A stretch of DNA of 64,000 nucleotides from Isoetes taiwanensis (GCA_021234155.1 JAJEKV010000057.1:8896108-8960107), one strand, 5' to 3'. Counted from the first letter of the stretch, positions 24,070 to 37,714 are shown. Notes: a model not told the origin generated them from the letters alone. A program made the numbers and translations.

Positions 24070-27000
24070 CCTGATCTGTATCAACGTTTTTGAGGGTTTC
24101 GAAAGAACGACTACAAAATGCACCCATAAATGAACAGATGGCGATGTTCCTTATGTTTACGGCCCAGTAATAGTCACTCTAGATGGTCACCTGATTTTTA
24201 ACAGCAAGGCAGACGAATTTCATGGAGGTTGCAGATGTTCACCTGATTTCTAACGGATCTAGTTATGCTCAAAGCATGTGGCATGTGGCAAGTGCAAACA
24301 TGATGTCCCGATGGTGCCGACATCTGGATCAAGTGCTGGAATATCTTATGTATGTTCGTTCTAAAATTAGGAAGTGATCTGTGCCTTCCAACAAGTACAC
24401 TATATCTAATGCCACCATATATGCTTGATGTTAGCTCATGTTTCTCCTGCATAGTATGGCACACAAAATGCACCTGCAGCATCTAGCATCTGTCCCAACA
24501 TTCTGCAGTTGGTACTGCTCTATTCCTTTGGCCAAGCTATAGGTCCTAAAATTATTTGCTGAACATGATTCATTATAGCATGTTCGCTTTGATGGATTTG
24601 ATTTATAGCAAGTAATGTATAGAACTTGACAAAGGAACAAATAGTACAATATATTACACCATTAGCTCCCTAAATTGGAATTTTGGCATCGAAATAAAAA
24701 TACATTGAGCATCCCCATAAACTATATATTTGAGGAAGATCAGGGTCTTCTTTAGCTCTATAATGAATCAAATGTTACCATCCTCGCAGCTGTGGAATAA
24801 TTAATTTTGACCTAGACTTCGGTTCAGCTGTGGATCATCATCATAAAGCTGCACAACTTCGATGATGGCTGACGGTACCATTATCAAGTTTCCTCTAATG
24901 CAACACCCACAAGGAATATGTGAAACAGAGCATGCAGTTGGGGATGCAGATTGAATGGTCAAGGAGCAAGGCAGGATGGAGGGATTTCTTGGAGATTGCA
25001 ACTTCAATGATCAAGGAGCAATGCCGAAATATCGTCATCTGTGGCCATTTGGCCTGGCTCCGACCTGGCTCGCTATGCCTTTACCAAGAGAAATGGCCTG
25101 CTCTTGGCTGTTACTTATTACAAAAGTAGCCCTCCTTATTTCTTATATATCATCATTTGGGATATTGGAAAAAAAAAATCAATATTTTTGTTAAACCTTC
25201 CTTAACAGCTTATCCCAAGATTTTCATTCCCATGCATTGATTCAAGCAGTAAGAGGGCATGTATGGGTCGTAACAGCTTGGCTGGAATTGTTATGACCAT
25301 AACAAGTTTGTTATCACCATAACGACCTGTGTAGAGGCTGTTATCCAGCCTATATCACTAAATGTTAACAGCAATTAGAAATTGCCCTTTCATAATTCAG
25401 ATGGGTCAAAGCCAAGATTCTACACCAACCTATGGTTAGAGGGAGAAGCATAAATAAAGTGGTTCCACATTGCTTCGCCAACCTAAAACTACGGGCCAAT
25501 GTCATGCAAAATGTTCAAGCATGAAACATGCATGTAGAGGTGGTGGTCCCCCCAACATTTAGAAGCTTATTCATCCTATATAATGCTTGCCCATGCTACA
25601 AAATGCATGATAAAAGTAGAGCACACTCACCTTATTGAAGCTCAAATTTGAAGCACTTGCATGCCTTCTCTGCAAATTGTTATAAGACAGAGCTCTTGAG
25701 TTAGCAGATCTCTTGCCAAATTCATATGAGACCTCAATGCCTGCCTCTCTGTAGGAGACACAATCAGTTCTCTCACTCCATCGCTACTGCCCAAAAGTAA
25801 CGAGCCAAACTCGAGGAGACAGACAACAGTAGCGATGCTTTCAGCCAAAATGTTAATGTTAACAACACTCGTTCACATACACCCTCTCACACTCTCATCA
25901 TCAGTTGATGGAATTATAGCATGAGGTAAGCATTCCAATAAGCGTTGGTGCAACTCCACATTAAAATCTTATCCACATAGCTATTGCCACTAATCTCTAA
26001 TCTTCCATCCCCACCACATTTGAAATTCTCTATGAACAGATTCTATCAACATGTACACCAACCAGAAAGCAAAGAACAAGGCCATGAACATTGCACACGG
26101 CCATGGTATAATCAATGCAGCCTATGAACGCGACATATAGTCGCTCGTTACTCTCCTTCTACATTAGACTTACTCTCATCTTCAATATCCACAAAGTGAC
26201 CATCGTCATCACCATCATCGCATGGCGCTCCCAGTATCATCCATGTGATATTCTATACATCCTTGTGATATATGAAGTGACAAGTTACTGGATCTTTGGG
26301 AGTATTAATTAACACAGAGTTATATTAATCAGTTATAGTCAAGTGGGATCATTCCACACTGGACTATGGAAACTAACCACACTGGACTATGGAAACTAAC
26401 TAATTATGGACTAATCCCAATCCTAGAAGCCCAAACCTCTAACCAATTTAGAGAAGGATTCCCTGAACCTAAGGAGCAGCAGCAGCAGCAGCAGCAGCAG
26501 ATGAAGATGTCCCGTGGAAATGGCTCACATCATGGAATATGTAGGATTTCGAGGTAGATTGATTAAGCGAGAGGAACTAACCCTTGTATATATTAGATGG
26601 ATGTTAGAGTGTTGCTTATGGTTCTCTAGTTATGAGGTATTGGATGGTTGGATGTTACTAGAATCTGCACCTCTCGTGCTTGCGAAAGGGGCGTAGAGAT
26701 CTAGAAAATTTGAAGGATGGAATGCTTCTACTTAAATTCCCTCTTAGATCCCATCTGTACTCGGTCTGGACATAAGGATCCCCTGGCTGTGGATCTCATA
26801 TTGTGATCGGGCTAATCAAGGCAAACGTCGATACTATGGGGGAAGGGAGGAGGACCTTGTTGTGTTGGGTCGATTAGGAAACCATCATGGACTAGGCCTA
26901 ATAGTGTGCCACTACATGTGAACAGAGCATGGGTCTAACACCTCTTGGAATAGTGGTACTCCGTCTCAGTGGGATTACGTCTAGTGAGGATGTGATGTTG

Positions 27001-27480
27001 CTTCACAATCCTCTAGTTCACCCATAGTTCCCATGTACAACCTGAATGAAATGTATTCATATTCCTGCCTGGATCGAAAGATGAAACCTCGGAGTGATCC
27101 CTTGAGATCACGTCTTTGGTGGCCAACAATCATGATCCAAAATGTTTTAGCTTATCTGCAAAGTGTGCACAAGAGGGGCAGGGAGTGGACAACCCTGGCC
27201 AATGTTCTATGCCAGCCAAGCTCATTTTCATGATTCTATTTGCTGGTATATAGCGGTTTTGACCATTAGCCAAGCCCCAAGTCTAAGCTAAAGTAGGACT
27301 ATCCATGTATGATGCGTTATTTATGTTCTAAGGTGATATTGATGGTGATGGATGGCCACCCTTTGACAATATATTACGTATTAAACGGACACTATTATTA
27401 CGTATTAAACGGGAGCAAAACATCTAAACAAGAGCATAAAACCGTATTTTGCTCCTTCAAAATAGCTCATTTTTTTGTGC
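24070..27480. other. No supported gene; contains a CAG microsatellite
   Basis: Unique, AT-leaning DNA without a recognisable gene. An open frame at 24920-25129 has exon-like content but no family match. Near 25265-25365 short palindromes such as GTTATGACCATAAC and GGCTGTTATCCAGCC cluster. The CAG run is listed separately. Confidence 0.45.
26477..26500. repeat. (CAG)8 microsatellite
   Basis: Eight CAG units in a short open frame (poly-Gln if translated). The frame is only about 60 codons long and has no other support. Confidence 0.9.
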
Positions 27481-27483
27481 GAA

Positions 27484-27650
27484 GAATAGAATAGAATAGA
27501 ATAGAATAGTTTTTTTAACGTCCACGGAGACCAATAGGTCATGGGACCCATACAATGGGCTAGTACAATCATTACTACTAGGATTAAAAAACCCCTGCCT
27601 CGAGAGGTTTTCAAGGGAAAAACCTTTGCAGTAATGATGATACTAGACAA
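27484..27650 (-). mobile_element. LINE 3' end, 5'-truncated, ATTCT tail
   Basis: Read on the minus strand, it has a 3' untranslated stretch containing AAAACCTCTCGAGGCAGGGG and GTATGGGTCCCATGACC, then GTCTCCGTGGACGTTAAA, and a run of TATTC units as tail (27484-27509). It shares its 3' end with 11857-11920 and 51326-51399. Of these three it preserves the most 3' untranslated sequence. No coding remnant. Confidence 0.7.
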
Positions 27651-27874
27651 GCGGAGATAATGACTACTGAGGGCTCAGTAATTGCAGACGTTTATCTAGA
27701 ACCTCAAGTATGTATAATGCCAAGTCATGCACAGATGATGCTCTGAGAAGTTGTGGAAGCGTGGAATGGAATGCTAAGGTCAAAAAATGATTCCGGACTA
27801 TCTCAAAAGCAGGGCAACTCAGAAGAGTATGGCTTTCATCTTCAATAACCTGTAACTGGCAACAGACATATAGT

Positions 27875-28239
27875 CACACCATTACATTACACACTTTGAA
27901 ATTAAATTCCCCCTTAAATTGGTTTGGGTGCATATTCACACGGGGGGTGACTCTGGGCATCGAGAGCTGTTGGATAGGCATATTCACCCTTTAATCTGCA
28001 CCGTACACAAAGTTCCTTGTTTATGGGTATGCATGTACGAAATTTGCTATACTGTATAAGCAGATTTGCAATATACTATAAGATTTGAGGTAATGTACTA
28101 TATGGTGTTGATTTTGTACATGCGAAACATAATTTTAGGGGCTCTCGCTGCCCTACGTCAACCCCCGTATGAATATGCACCCAAACCAAAGGGGGTTTAA
28201 AGGGGAATTTAATTTCAAAGTGTGTAATGTAATGGTGTG
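27875..28239. mobile_element. 365-bp MITE with ~80-bp terminal inverted repeats
   Basis: The left end starts CACACCATTACATTACACAC and the right end, read on the opposite strand, starts the same way. The match continues through TTTGAAATTAAATTCCCC, GGTTTGGGTGCATATTCA and on to about 80 bp, with small differences. The inner ~190 bp is unique and AT-rich. No coding capacity. A target duplication is not clear, so the superfamily is not assigned. Confidence 0.75.
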
Positions 28240-29613
28240 TAATTAATTATATGTAGAATGTAAAACATGTAGCAATATGTACCATTATAACAAATGAAAA
28301 CTAATACTAACATAAAGCATATAAGTAACAAACTATAATATTATATTATAATGTAATTTTATATTATACAAGTCCCTTGTTATTTAAGGTCTGTGCAGAA
28401 TGAAATGTGTATTGTACGAATAAATTTTCCTTAGATTTATTTTTGGTGGGATTGTTCAAGGTTCCGGATCCGGTTATGTTAGTTAGAATGAATATCTACA
28501 AATTGCGTTAATATCATATAGGAACAGATCATAATTTAGAGATCTTGGGCACCCTATAAGAACTTTTCTCTTAGAGATGTTCTCATTTTGCCATGAAGAT
28601 TTCTTTTTTCCGACTCGTTTAAATTTAGTGGACTGAGTTACTAAAGAGACTTATTTTTGGGCCAAATATTTGACTTTGCATGTAATAGTAATGGATGGTT
28701 CTGAATGTAAAGAAGATGTCTATAAGGAAGAGTAATTTGATATAATTATCTCGATACAAAAGGGGGCAAATGTTCAAATTACATATGGATTTCCATAAGA
28801 TATTATTTAATACAGTATCTCATGAGATGCCTGCAATTAATACATTGGTACATGAGATGCCTACATGTTACACTTGAACTTTGAGAAGTATATTTGCAAT
28901 TCTTGAAATTGTATAATAGTTTGTGATGCTACGAAATAATATTCCAAAGCTACACAAAGCTGACCCCTACAAACGTAGACATAGAAAAAACTAGGTATAG
29001 TTAAGAAACAGGAAGATTTATATCTATGACTTATAGTAGACAGATTTCCAAAGACATTAAAACAATCCAGAAAGATTTGCCTTTGAAACATGTGAAAGGC
29101 ACTTAGTTGACTAGATGAAGCATTGTGTTCTGCTCGGGAATAAGACTTGGCTTGGTGAAGTATTATGGAGATTAGTCGAATACCCAATAAGATGTTTTAT
29201 TACATCGTAGAGTTGGCTAATAGAATCTTTGCTATCAAATATGTATCTTCAACAAAGATCACAACTACACATTCTCCATGTAACAATGGCCCTTGTAATA
29301 TTCTTTTGTTTCCTATTTTACTATAAACTCAGGCCTTGCTAAATTTTGAATGCCTCATTAGGCATAATTGGATATTTTATTTACTCAAGTATCATAGTGC
29401 ACTAATTGCATATTTTCTTTTTATACAACCATTAGTGTGTTTGTGTATTTTCATAGGATTATGTGTAGTATATATGTCAGCAACGTCATCATTAAATAAG
29501 AATCATATAGTTTAAGAACCATATTTATAGTATATTATTTTTTATATTGAAGCAGTCAAATATCCTCCAGCAGAACGAATTAATCTTGCATGGAGATGAA
29601 CGGAGGTAGACTG
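28240..29613. other. Intergenic, 5' region of the B3 gene
   Basis: AT-rich DNA with no recognisable gene. It must hold the promoter of the B3 gene starting at 29614, but no TATA box stands out among many AT runs. Confidence 0.4.
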
Positions 29614-30481
29614 ATGGCGACGGCAAGAAGTTTTCTAATACATGTCGATTATGAACATTTGCTTGTAAGCCCAGTCGTTTTTTACTTGTAGGTTGCTTTA
29701 GTAGATTTTTCTTATCTCTCTGCTATGTACTTCTCATTTTTCTTATTTCCAGGAGCTCCATCATGTTCCTTTGCGCCCAGATTGTTATGTGATAGTTGTA
29801 GGACCAAATGGGAAAGAACATCAAGTTTTTGTGGCATCTGCAGGGCCAAAATTATTTTTTGGCCAAGGATGGGAAGCTTTCTTGACTGATAATCTTTTCG
29901 TAGATGGTGATGTTATTTTTTGTGTGATATCGGAGGATAGCAACAGGATATTTGCAAAGAAGTGCGATGGCAGCAATCGGACCAAAGCCCTTGGAATTTG
30001 GCAGGTAGAGGATGGAAAAGCACGGCAGGAAGTTGTTAATGCTCGACAAAGACATGTAGCAAAAGAACCAGAAGACTCTGTTAATGTATCAGATGATGAA
30101 CCAGACATTAAGAAACCTTTTAAAGTTCCACTGCTCAAACGTATTTATTCATCAGGATTGGTGAGTAAAAATTTCCCCTTTGATTAGTTTTCCTTCCGGA
30201 AATTCTTAGCTCTCTATTTTCTGTGTCAGAGATTGAAGGAGGAAGATCGTTGGCGAATGCCTCCAAGGGGTTCTGCAATCCTTGTTCATGGACCAGATGG
30301 GATTGACACTAATTTGAAAGCAAAAACCAGTCGATATTGTTTGAGTCATAATTGGGACTTGCTAGTCAGCCACTATTCTCTTAAAGTTGGTGATATATTG
30401 GAATTCCAAGTCGTAGGCGAGCTTGAATGGACAATGAACCTCTATCGTGGTGGAGCACAGCATGACCAGAAGAAGTTCTGA
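29614..30481 (+). CDS. Two-B3-domain protein, REM-like, three exons
   Basis: B3 domains bind DNA in plant transcription factors. Exon 1 (29614-29664) begins MATARSFLIHVDY and ends at a GTAAGC donor. Exon 2 (29753-30160) completes the first B3 domain, with the typical GQGWEAFLTDNLFVDGDVIF core. It then gives an acidic linker (PEDSVNVSDDEPD) and a KPFKVPLLKRIY motif, and ends at GTGAGT. Exon 3 (30230-30481) carries a second B3-type domain: EDRWRMPPRGSAILVHGPDG and NWDLLVSHYSLKVGDILEF. Both introns are short, and both exon joins keep the frame. The product is about 236 aa. It has a paralogue on the opposite strand at 36812-37714 with the same exon plan. It acts presumably in the nucleus; its target is unknown. 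Confidence 0.8.
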
Positions 30482-33400
30482 ATATGTAATTTTATATAAC
30501 AGATATTTTGTTGTCTCTGTGAATTTTCCACTTACAACTATTAGCATGACTATATACTAACTGTTCATACTTTGTAATCACAGGAAGTAATATATTTTAC
30601 TACTTATCTTTTTGAAGAAGAGTCTAATTTTCTGTATACCTGCATAATTTTTGATGCAATTTATTTTGGAAATCAATAAAATTATTCAACTGTTGGTGGT
30701 CAAAATTTACAGCAGATAAAATAGCATAAGCAATCTAAGGTCGAATTTTACTACTGTGTAAGAAACAGAAAGTAGTCTGTGGAGTTTGTCTTCCATGAAC
30801 TTTGTATGGTGTGCTTCAACAGTCTTCCCAATTTGGTTTTTGCCAAAGTGCAGTTTGTTATATAGGTATTCAAATATAGAAGAAGAAGAAAGGAACACAA
30901 CCTTCACAAGCATATTGTATTTCATGTAAAGCAAGACAAATTCTACAGGCACATTGTGGTTGCTTGGGTCATTTCTATCATGAGTTCCTATCTCTGTTAC
31001 ATCATTGTCAGAAACACTTTTACCCCATCGCTTTTATTCTATTTTCTTGTGAGAAGTGCCATCTGCAGATCCTCTTTCTTTTGTTTGAATGTGAGAAATC
31101 ATATCACCCCCTTGTGATTCATTCTTAGGAATGATGTGTTCCTGGATTTTAACATTGGTTTTTAGCAGCATGTGACTGGTAGAATGGCATCTATTTTCCA
31201 GATGCCATATGTATTGTATGTGACTTTCTTTGGTGCTGCTTTTTTTTTTATGAAGTAGTTAAGGAACAATTCATTGTTCATCTACCTTTGTGTAGTCCAC
31301 AAGTGCAATGGTGTTGTTGTCGCTGACATTTGTATGCTGCTCGCCTCTGTATTTCTTGCATTAAGGTTGTAGATGTTAAAGTGTACAGCTATAATTTTGG
31401 AATACTCTTTTTTTGTTGAAGGTAAGAATATGGCAGTATATAGTTCTTGATGAGACTCAAGTAGTGAATAGTGCATCCGTGAAAGAAGGATGCCTATAAC
31501 ATTGTTGCAGGAGCATTAAGAAATGGCTGCATGTTGCTTTCTTCTATGCTTAAACAGTCATTGTTGACTGCAAAAAAGATCAATCTATTTATAGTATTTT
31601 TTCAAAATACAAAAGATGAACATTTTCCACAAAAGAGGAGCACATGTCTGTTGTTAAGAAACTAGCTAGAGACGATCCTATATAACCTTTAAATACTATA
31701 ACTTATCATAAGTACACTTAGAATTGCCTGCGGTCTCATAACAGTAAGTTTTAGCTTTCATTGACAGAACCATCATTTAAGATGATCCATTGGCTGTAGC
31801 TACTACCTCAGATTCATTATTTCGTTGCAATACAAAATTTGATGTTGATGGTACAGCTGTTGCTTGTGCTGGCGTCCTTCCTTATCCTAGGTACTGCACA
31901 ATCATCCAATATCAGTTTACATACAATTTGTAGGCAGCATAATGAGATTCTGATGCTTACTTCAATTTGATTTCGTGGCTTGAACAATAGTACTTTAATT
32001 CTTCCATGTGTCCACCCTGCAATTGGGTTGAACAATGCAGCTGGGCCAAAGGATCCATAGGGAAGATATCGGTGAAGCATTGAGTGAATTGTACTCCCCA
32101 GCACGCTTCTAGCAAACCGAACATAAAAACGGGAAATATCGTTCGTGTGCACGTCTTCTAGCAAACTTCATCGGGGAAGGAAGGAACATAAAAATGGGAA
32201 ATATCGTTCAATTCCTAGTGCGGAAAATTACTCCTGCCTTTCCTTCAATCCATCCACATTTTATGTGTTTTACTTCTTCATCGGGGGACGATCTCGCATC
32301 GCAATGCATAAGAACTTATTAGTATTAGTTGTTAGTATTAGTTGCCACTACATCGGTGAGAGTGGAATGCCCATCCCTGATCCGACACTGTTCAAAGTTA
32401 TCTGCAAAAAAGCATGGATTAGCTTGCAGATGTTAAAAGTGCATCTTTCCTAATTCTCTAATCCATAAACGAGTTCACTTTCTATTGTTTAATTTGAGAA
32501 TTTTCTTTGCAAATAACCTTGGAGCAATTGAGCAAGAACAGTAAAGGAAGAAGTCGAACACAGATCAGACGTGCATGCATGTAATGATGCATCCCATTGG
32601 TATTTATAGCATCAGGAAATTCTATAAGATGTCTATCATAAATGCGAAAAGCTACTTTAGCTGGAATTTAAGCGATGATTTGAAGCAGAATGGATACCGT
32701 AATTGTATCCGATCTTCCTTTTAATTTCAGCACGCAATTCTTAATTTATGAATTTAATTGTATATGTCAACATGTAAAGGCATATTCAGTTTTTATATTA
32801 GTCTCAAAATATTAGTGGTGTACAATTTGTCAATGGTAACAAAGTGTTTGAAGAAGCAAAATATTGCCATTATTCGTTGTAACATTAGAAGCTTAATGTT
32901 GCATGCATATGGACTCTATATGCCAAGGTGCAACATCAATGATATTTTCTTATGCTCATCTCACTTAGCAAAGTCTTGTGTTTTTAATAAACAGTCGTTA
33001 CCCCCTTGTAGATGCCGCTCTCCCATCATATACGATAGGAGAGCAACCCCTTTCCAGAAGTTACGAGGCTATTTTGCCCTGCCCGATCAGTTCTCTAGTT
33101 CATTCCTTGTAACATCTAGGATATCCTACTTAAGAATCTTCCCATATGTCATTGTAAGATTAATTGGGCAAGGTTGCATTCAATAGACACTTATATGCAC
33201 CTTACAAACCTTGCATGCAATGTCTAGGATGTAATGTTATTTATCCTTATTCCACTAACATATTTGAGTTCAAATATTAAATCATAAAGAAACATAGAAG
33301 GAAAAGCAAGATAAGATTGAAAGAAAAGACTAGGGGGAACGATAATACTTCTTATGTCTAAGTAGTGAAATTATTTTATAGACCTCAGCATTGTTGTTTT

Positions 33401-36158
33401 GCAAACCTTATCTTAGAAGGTTATCATTATAAACAGAGACATAATCATGTTTGTCTTGAAAACCTTACCCTAAAAGATTATGACCATAGATGTGGGGAAG
33501 ATTATGGATTGAATGGGAAGGAACCACGGGTAGTTGCACACGTATGATTGATTATTTCAACCTAATTCTGATTGGCATACAAAGAAATGATAGCAAGATT
33601 GCTACTATGGGCATATCCTGCATTCACATATGCCTATGGGTCATTATTTAATTTACCACTACATTATTATGATAGTTTCATAATTGAATCTGAGCATATA
33701 TCACTATTAGAAAGCATAAGAAACACATGAAATACTCGCACGAACTTACGAGACAATGTTTTTCTACTATGGTTCTTCTCAAAATTTATTTTGTTTTAAT
33801 AATTTGGCCTAGATATCTTCACTGTTTTTTTAAATTCCCAGAAATTTTCTCCGAGAGTGATAGAACGCACTGTTTTGAGACCAAAAGGCAGCAATGGATA
33901 TCTTGTGATAATCAAAGGTCGTCATATAGCTTCTCTTCCTGGGAGTCGGCGCATGAGTAAAACACTAAAAACGACATCCTACATTTTTCATATGAACCTA
34001 ATGGACCGGGAAATCCATGTCGAGGAGCTTCTTGCCTTGTGATGCGTTCTCTGTCGTCGACTCGGTCAAATAGACATGTCTGTGAAGATGCGGAATTCTC
34101 TTATGTAAATTCCCTAATATTCCCTTACGATTCTGTCAACGTAGACGCGAAAAGTTCCTTAGATGTTATATAAGGAATCTGATGAAACCTTTTCATAATT
34201 AGTTTTATTGCATCTTGGCTCCAAATGAAATATCCTCTGACCCTAATAACTAGGTTTGTTCTTAGGCCTCCGATGTGAAATGCAGGTTTAATAGATGAGA
34301 AATTGAAGCACATCTTAATTACATCCATTTGGGACATCTAAGAGGTAAAACGGAGACATAAATCCGTCTATATAGTTTGTGCCCTCAAGAAATATTCTGC
34401 TTTTGCATTGTGGATAGACAATCTCAAACGTGTCTTCTAAATCTTTTAAAGCAATCCTAAGGCATTATGGAATGTGAAGGTATACAACGCAAGATCTCGG
34501 GTTTTAATTCACCTTATACCATCTTAGCTCTTCAAATTCGTGTGTGATCTATTATTTGAAAGGATGCTATTTAATAGGAAAACGAAGTTGAAGTCCAATT
34601 CAAGAACTAACTACAAAGAAGTCTTGAAGAATTTAATAATTAAGAAATTAAGTATGTTATTCGAATTTTTTCTTCCTCATCTTGCCTCTCTTTCTTGTCC
34701 ATGACCTTTGTTACTCAGTCAATGATCCTTTTGTCCATCATAACCTATTCCTGCACCACTTGGACATTCTCATGCGAAGTGTCTACTTTCTCAACATATA
34801 AAACAACCTGAAGCACTCGAGGCAGTCGAATTCCCAGTAATTGCATATTCCCGTGCAAATTGTCCACTTCCTCCAAATTTGAACCATCCTGAGTCACCTG
34901 ATCATGTTGTACATTTGCTTCCTCTTCCTTCAAATCCACAGTACTCCTTTCTAGAGCCCTCACTATTTCCTCCACTATATATGGATACCTATTTAGCATT
35001 TCCATTTGGTGTTATTTTCAAATCATGAATGCCAACCAATGTTCTATTGTTATGTATGTTGATCGATGTGTTATTGTCGTCAGAAGTAATCATGTTCTGC
35101 AACAATTGGGTTTCCTTGTGATAAATGTATTGGCCGTTTAACATATTGTTTTTGTCATACATTGAAGTTGTTAATTAGTGTATAAGTCCTCGTTGTAACA
35201 TAAACGTTTAGTACTTGGCGAATGTGGCTTTGGAAGTTTATGCCAAGCTAACTCACTTGATACCCCATAATTGAAGACTTACTTTCGAAACATTTGGTCG
35301 TCATCTTCCAAAGGTTTCCAGGGCGGAAGTAAGTATTGGAACAAAACAGTTGCCTCCACAGCTTGTTGTATTCAGCTTCCTACCCCTTTATGACTATATG
35401 CACTCCTCCCCCATTTTTTTTGGTTCAATTTGAATAAACCTTATTATATTGTGGAGCAGCTGCGCCATTTGAAGCAACATCGGCTAGCTCCGTCAGTCAC
35501 CAGGCAAACGAAAATGGGCCGTTTATAGGTAAATGCCGCGGCGAAGTTGCGCCATTTAAAGGCAAATGGTGCGACAGCGTCATTTCGCAAATGGAGCAAC
35601 ACGAGCGACACTTGTGTCATGTCCATAGTATTCCTGACTACCATTGTTTGGAGAGCTATTTATTCTTCAGATATTTTCATATATGTTCATATATTTGCAT
35701 TGAACTTGCTATTTGGGACTCAATTATACTCGTTCATCGAACGCATATTTTATGCAAACACAATATTCTTTAAAAGATATGGAAGATCTATCATAGATTA
35801 TCTTTAGTGAGTGCAAATTAGAAGTCATGTAATAACAATTGAAATGCTAACTTCATAAACTGCAAACCTTAACATTACTTGGTATATGATATTGACCATT
35901 GTATTTGGAATTGAACTTGCAATAGTGAAATATAGGACAGAATAAAGCAAAGGAATTCAACACATTGAAGTCAAATTATTTTATTGATCGAAGCAGTAAC
36001 AACTATAGAGCAAAATTTTTCAAAAAACATAACATAGATATTATTTAACTTTCACCATAAAACATGTTTATAAAAGTGATACCCTCTCACACTTTAAGGT
36101 AGGGAAATTGAGCTTAGAATATTAACCATGTAATCTTTTAAAGGTAAAACTACCATGT
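30482..36158. other. Intergenic between the B3 paralogues; a few exon-like frames
   Basis: No gene I can name. Points of note: a minus-strand frame at about 31970-32164 (with LPYGSFGPAALFNPIAGWTH) ends at a GTAAGC donor and looks like an exon. A plus-strand frame near 33849-34042 follows a TTCCCAG acceptor and contains RVIERTVLRPKGSNGYLVII, vaguely like a B3 start. A minus frame at 34745-35005 has two similar Glu/Val-rich blocks (NLHGNMQ, SHENVQ). A ~65-bp imperfect tandem duplication with the word GGGAAATATCGTTC lies at about 32105-32210. Confidence 0.35.
35546..35575. repeat. Small hairpin GTTGCGCCATTT / AAATGGTGCGAC
   Basis: Twelve-base arms with two mismatches around a short spacer. Related GCGCCATTTGAAGC and GCAAATGGAGCAAC words lie at 35462 and 35587, so a small cluster of inverted words spans 35455-35600. 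Function unknown. Confidence 0.5.
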
Positions 36159-36419
36159 TCATGCCCACACCTGGCCAGCCTCCGTGCATTTAGCACAATA
36201 ATATGCTGGAAAATAGAAACACCTGAATATCTTAAAGATGGCTCTAGTTTGCAAGTAAGTCAGATTATTTGGCCTAGCTAGTACTTCCTCGAAGAACTTC
36301 CTTTTCCATTGGAGGCAAACTTCAGAATGCTCCTTCTTATCACGCTCGATAAATGCATGATCGAAATCGGAAATAGAGTAAGTAGAAAGAACTCTGATTA
36401 CCTGTAGATAGAAAAACAA
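36159..36419 (-). CDS. Exon-like open frame, unknown product
   Basis: On the minus strand, a CTACAG acceptor near 36404 precedes about 57 codons including SDFDHAFIERDKKEH and QWKRKFFEEVLARPNNL, then a possible donor at ATTCAG-GTGTTT near 36225. It lies downstream of the minus-strand B3 gene, whose reading frame already ended at 36812, so it is probably a separate gene or an untranslated relic. No family recognised. Confidence 0.3.
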   Translation of the reverse strand: MFFYLQVIRVLSTYSISDFDHAFIERDKKEHSEVCLQWKRKFFEEVLARPNNLTYLQTRAIFKIFRCFYFPAYYCAKCTEAGQVWA

Positions 36420-36811
36420 TAATTAGCCTAAACACCGTAACATTTAACTGGCCAAGAGATAAACTATAAACTTTTCTGGCTTAAAGCCCTTCAACCATAA
36501 ATGGAAGCTTCATTTTATCAATTATTGAATGAATTATGACCAGCGTGGATTTATCAATAAGCATATGACAAACAACTTGACATTCAATGCTGCTTGGTAT
36601 AGTCCATCTAACATTTTTAGGTTCTTATATTCAATCCAACTACAATATTACAAATCAGGGAAAGGGCATTCAATATATATTTATCGAGAGTCTGATCATA
36701 CATTGGAGAACATAAAACAGTCAGGGAACTAAGAATCGATCACATAAGGAAAACATTCAGCAAAACAAAATGATGTTTCTCTCTAAACATAAAAAGCCCT
36801 CGGAACACTAA

Positions 36812-37714
36812 TTAACTTTGAGGCTTTAGCCTATGTAAAGCTGCACCTTCCAGAACTTTCATATTCCATTGAAGTTCATCTCCATGCAATTTAAATTCTA
36901 AGATATCACCAAGTCGTAAGCCAAACAATTTTTTGAAAGCATTCCAACCATGGCTGAGACAATGCTTGCTTTTTTTGCTTGCTAACCCTGCTTTCTGATC
37001 ACCAGGTCCGATAATTACCACAGTGGATCCTTTGGGAGGATTTCGCCACCTATCTTCTTGTTCTAGTATCTAAGCAAAAAGAAAGGAGTAGTAATTCAAA
37101 ACATTTATAATACTTGAAAGCAAAAGATAATACAACAGTACCAGGCCTCTGTTGAAGTTAGCTTTCAGGAGAGGAACACGGAATGCTTTCTTTGATACTG
37201 GTTCTTCTTCATCAGATAAATCATCGTTAGTAACAAAAACGTCATTCTCGGCATCCACATCCACATGCACAGGAAAATCCTTGTTAATATCACGCCCATC
37301 TTTTTTATTTGTATTAGCAGGTCCATTGTCGCTAGGAGCGCCAAGTTCCCAATTACCAAGAGGTTTTACACGATAAGTCCCATCAAGAGCTCTTGCTGTC
37401 AAGTTTGTGCCATTATTTGATGTGAAACACGGAAAAGCGATTACCATCGGTTATGTTGTTTTCGGCGCAAAAAAGCTCCCATCCTTCAGTGAAGAAGATT
37501 CTTTTGCCCACTGATATCGTGAAGACAGAATAATTTTTTCGATTCGAACCAACAGCAGTGATTTCTTTATCTGGTGCTACTGCAACTCCCTCCAGCTCCT
37601 ACAGCATGCTTAAAACGTCAGTGATCACAAGGAGACAAAATAACATAAAGAAATACAACCGTTTCTTACCAACAATTCGCCAAATTTGACGTCGACCAGA
37701 AACACAGTCGCCAT
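36812..37714 (-). pseudogene. Two-B3-domain protein paralogue with a frameshift
   Basis: Same plan as the plus-strand B3 gene. Exon 1 (37714-37670) begins MATVFLVDVKFGELL. Exon 2 (37598-37142) starts ELEGVAVAPDKEI, has the B3 core RIFFTEGWELFCAENNITDG, an acidic linker (TNDDLSDEEEPVSKK) and the AFRVPLLKANFNRGL motif. Exon 3 (37069-36812) has EDRWRNPPKGSTVVIIGPGD and GWNAFKKLFGLRLGDILEF. The frame is lost at about 37446-37448: after NNITDG the homologous reading VIAFPCFTSN continues in another frame. One small indel would explain it, from true decay or an assembly error, so the gene could be functional. Splice sites are intact. It converges with its paralogue 6.3 kb away. Confidence 0.7.

Noticed and set aside
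27405-27650. 81-aa minus-strand frame
   Set aside because: It is a translation of the LINE 3' untranslated region and its ATTCT tail.
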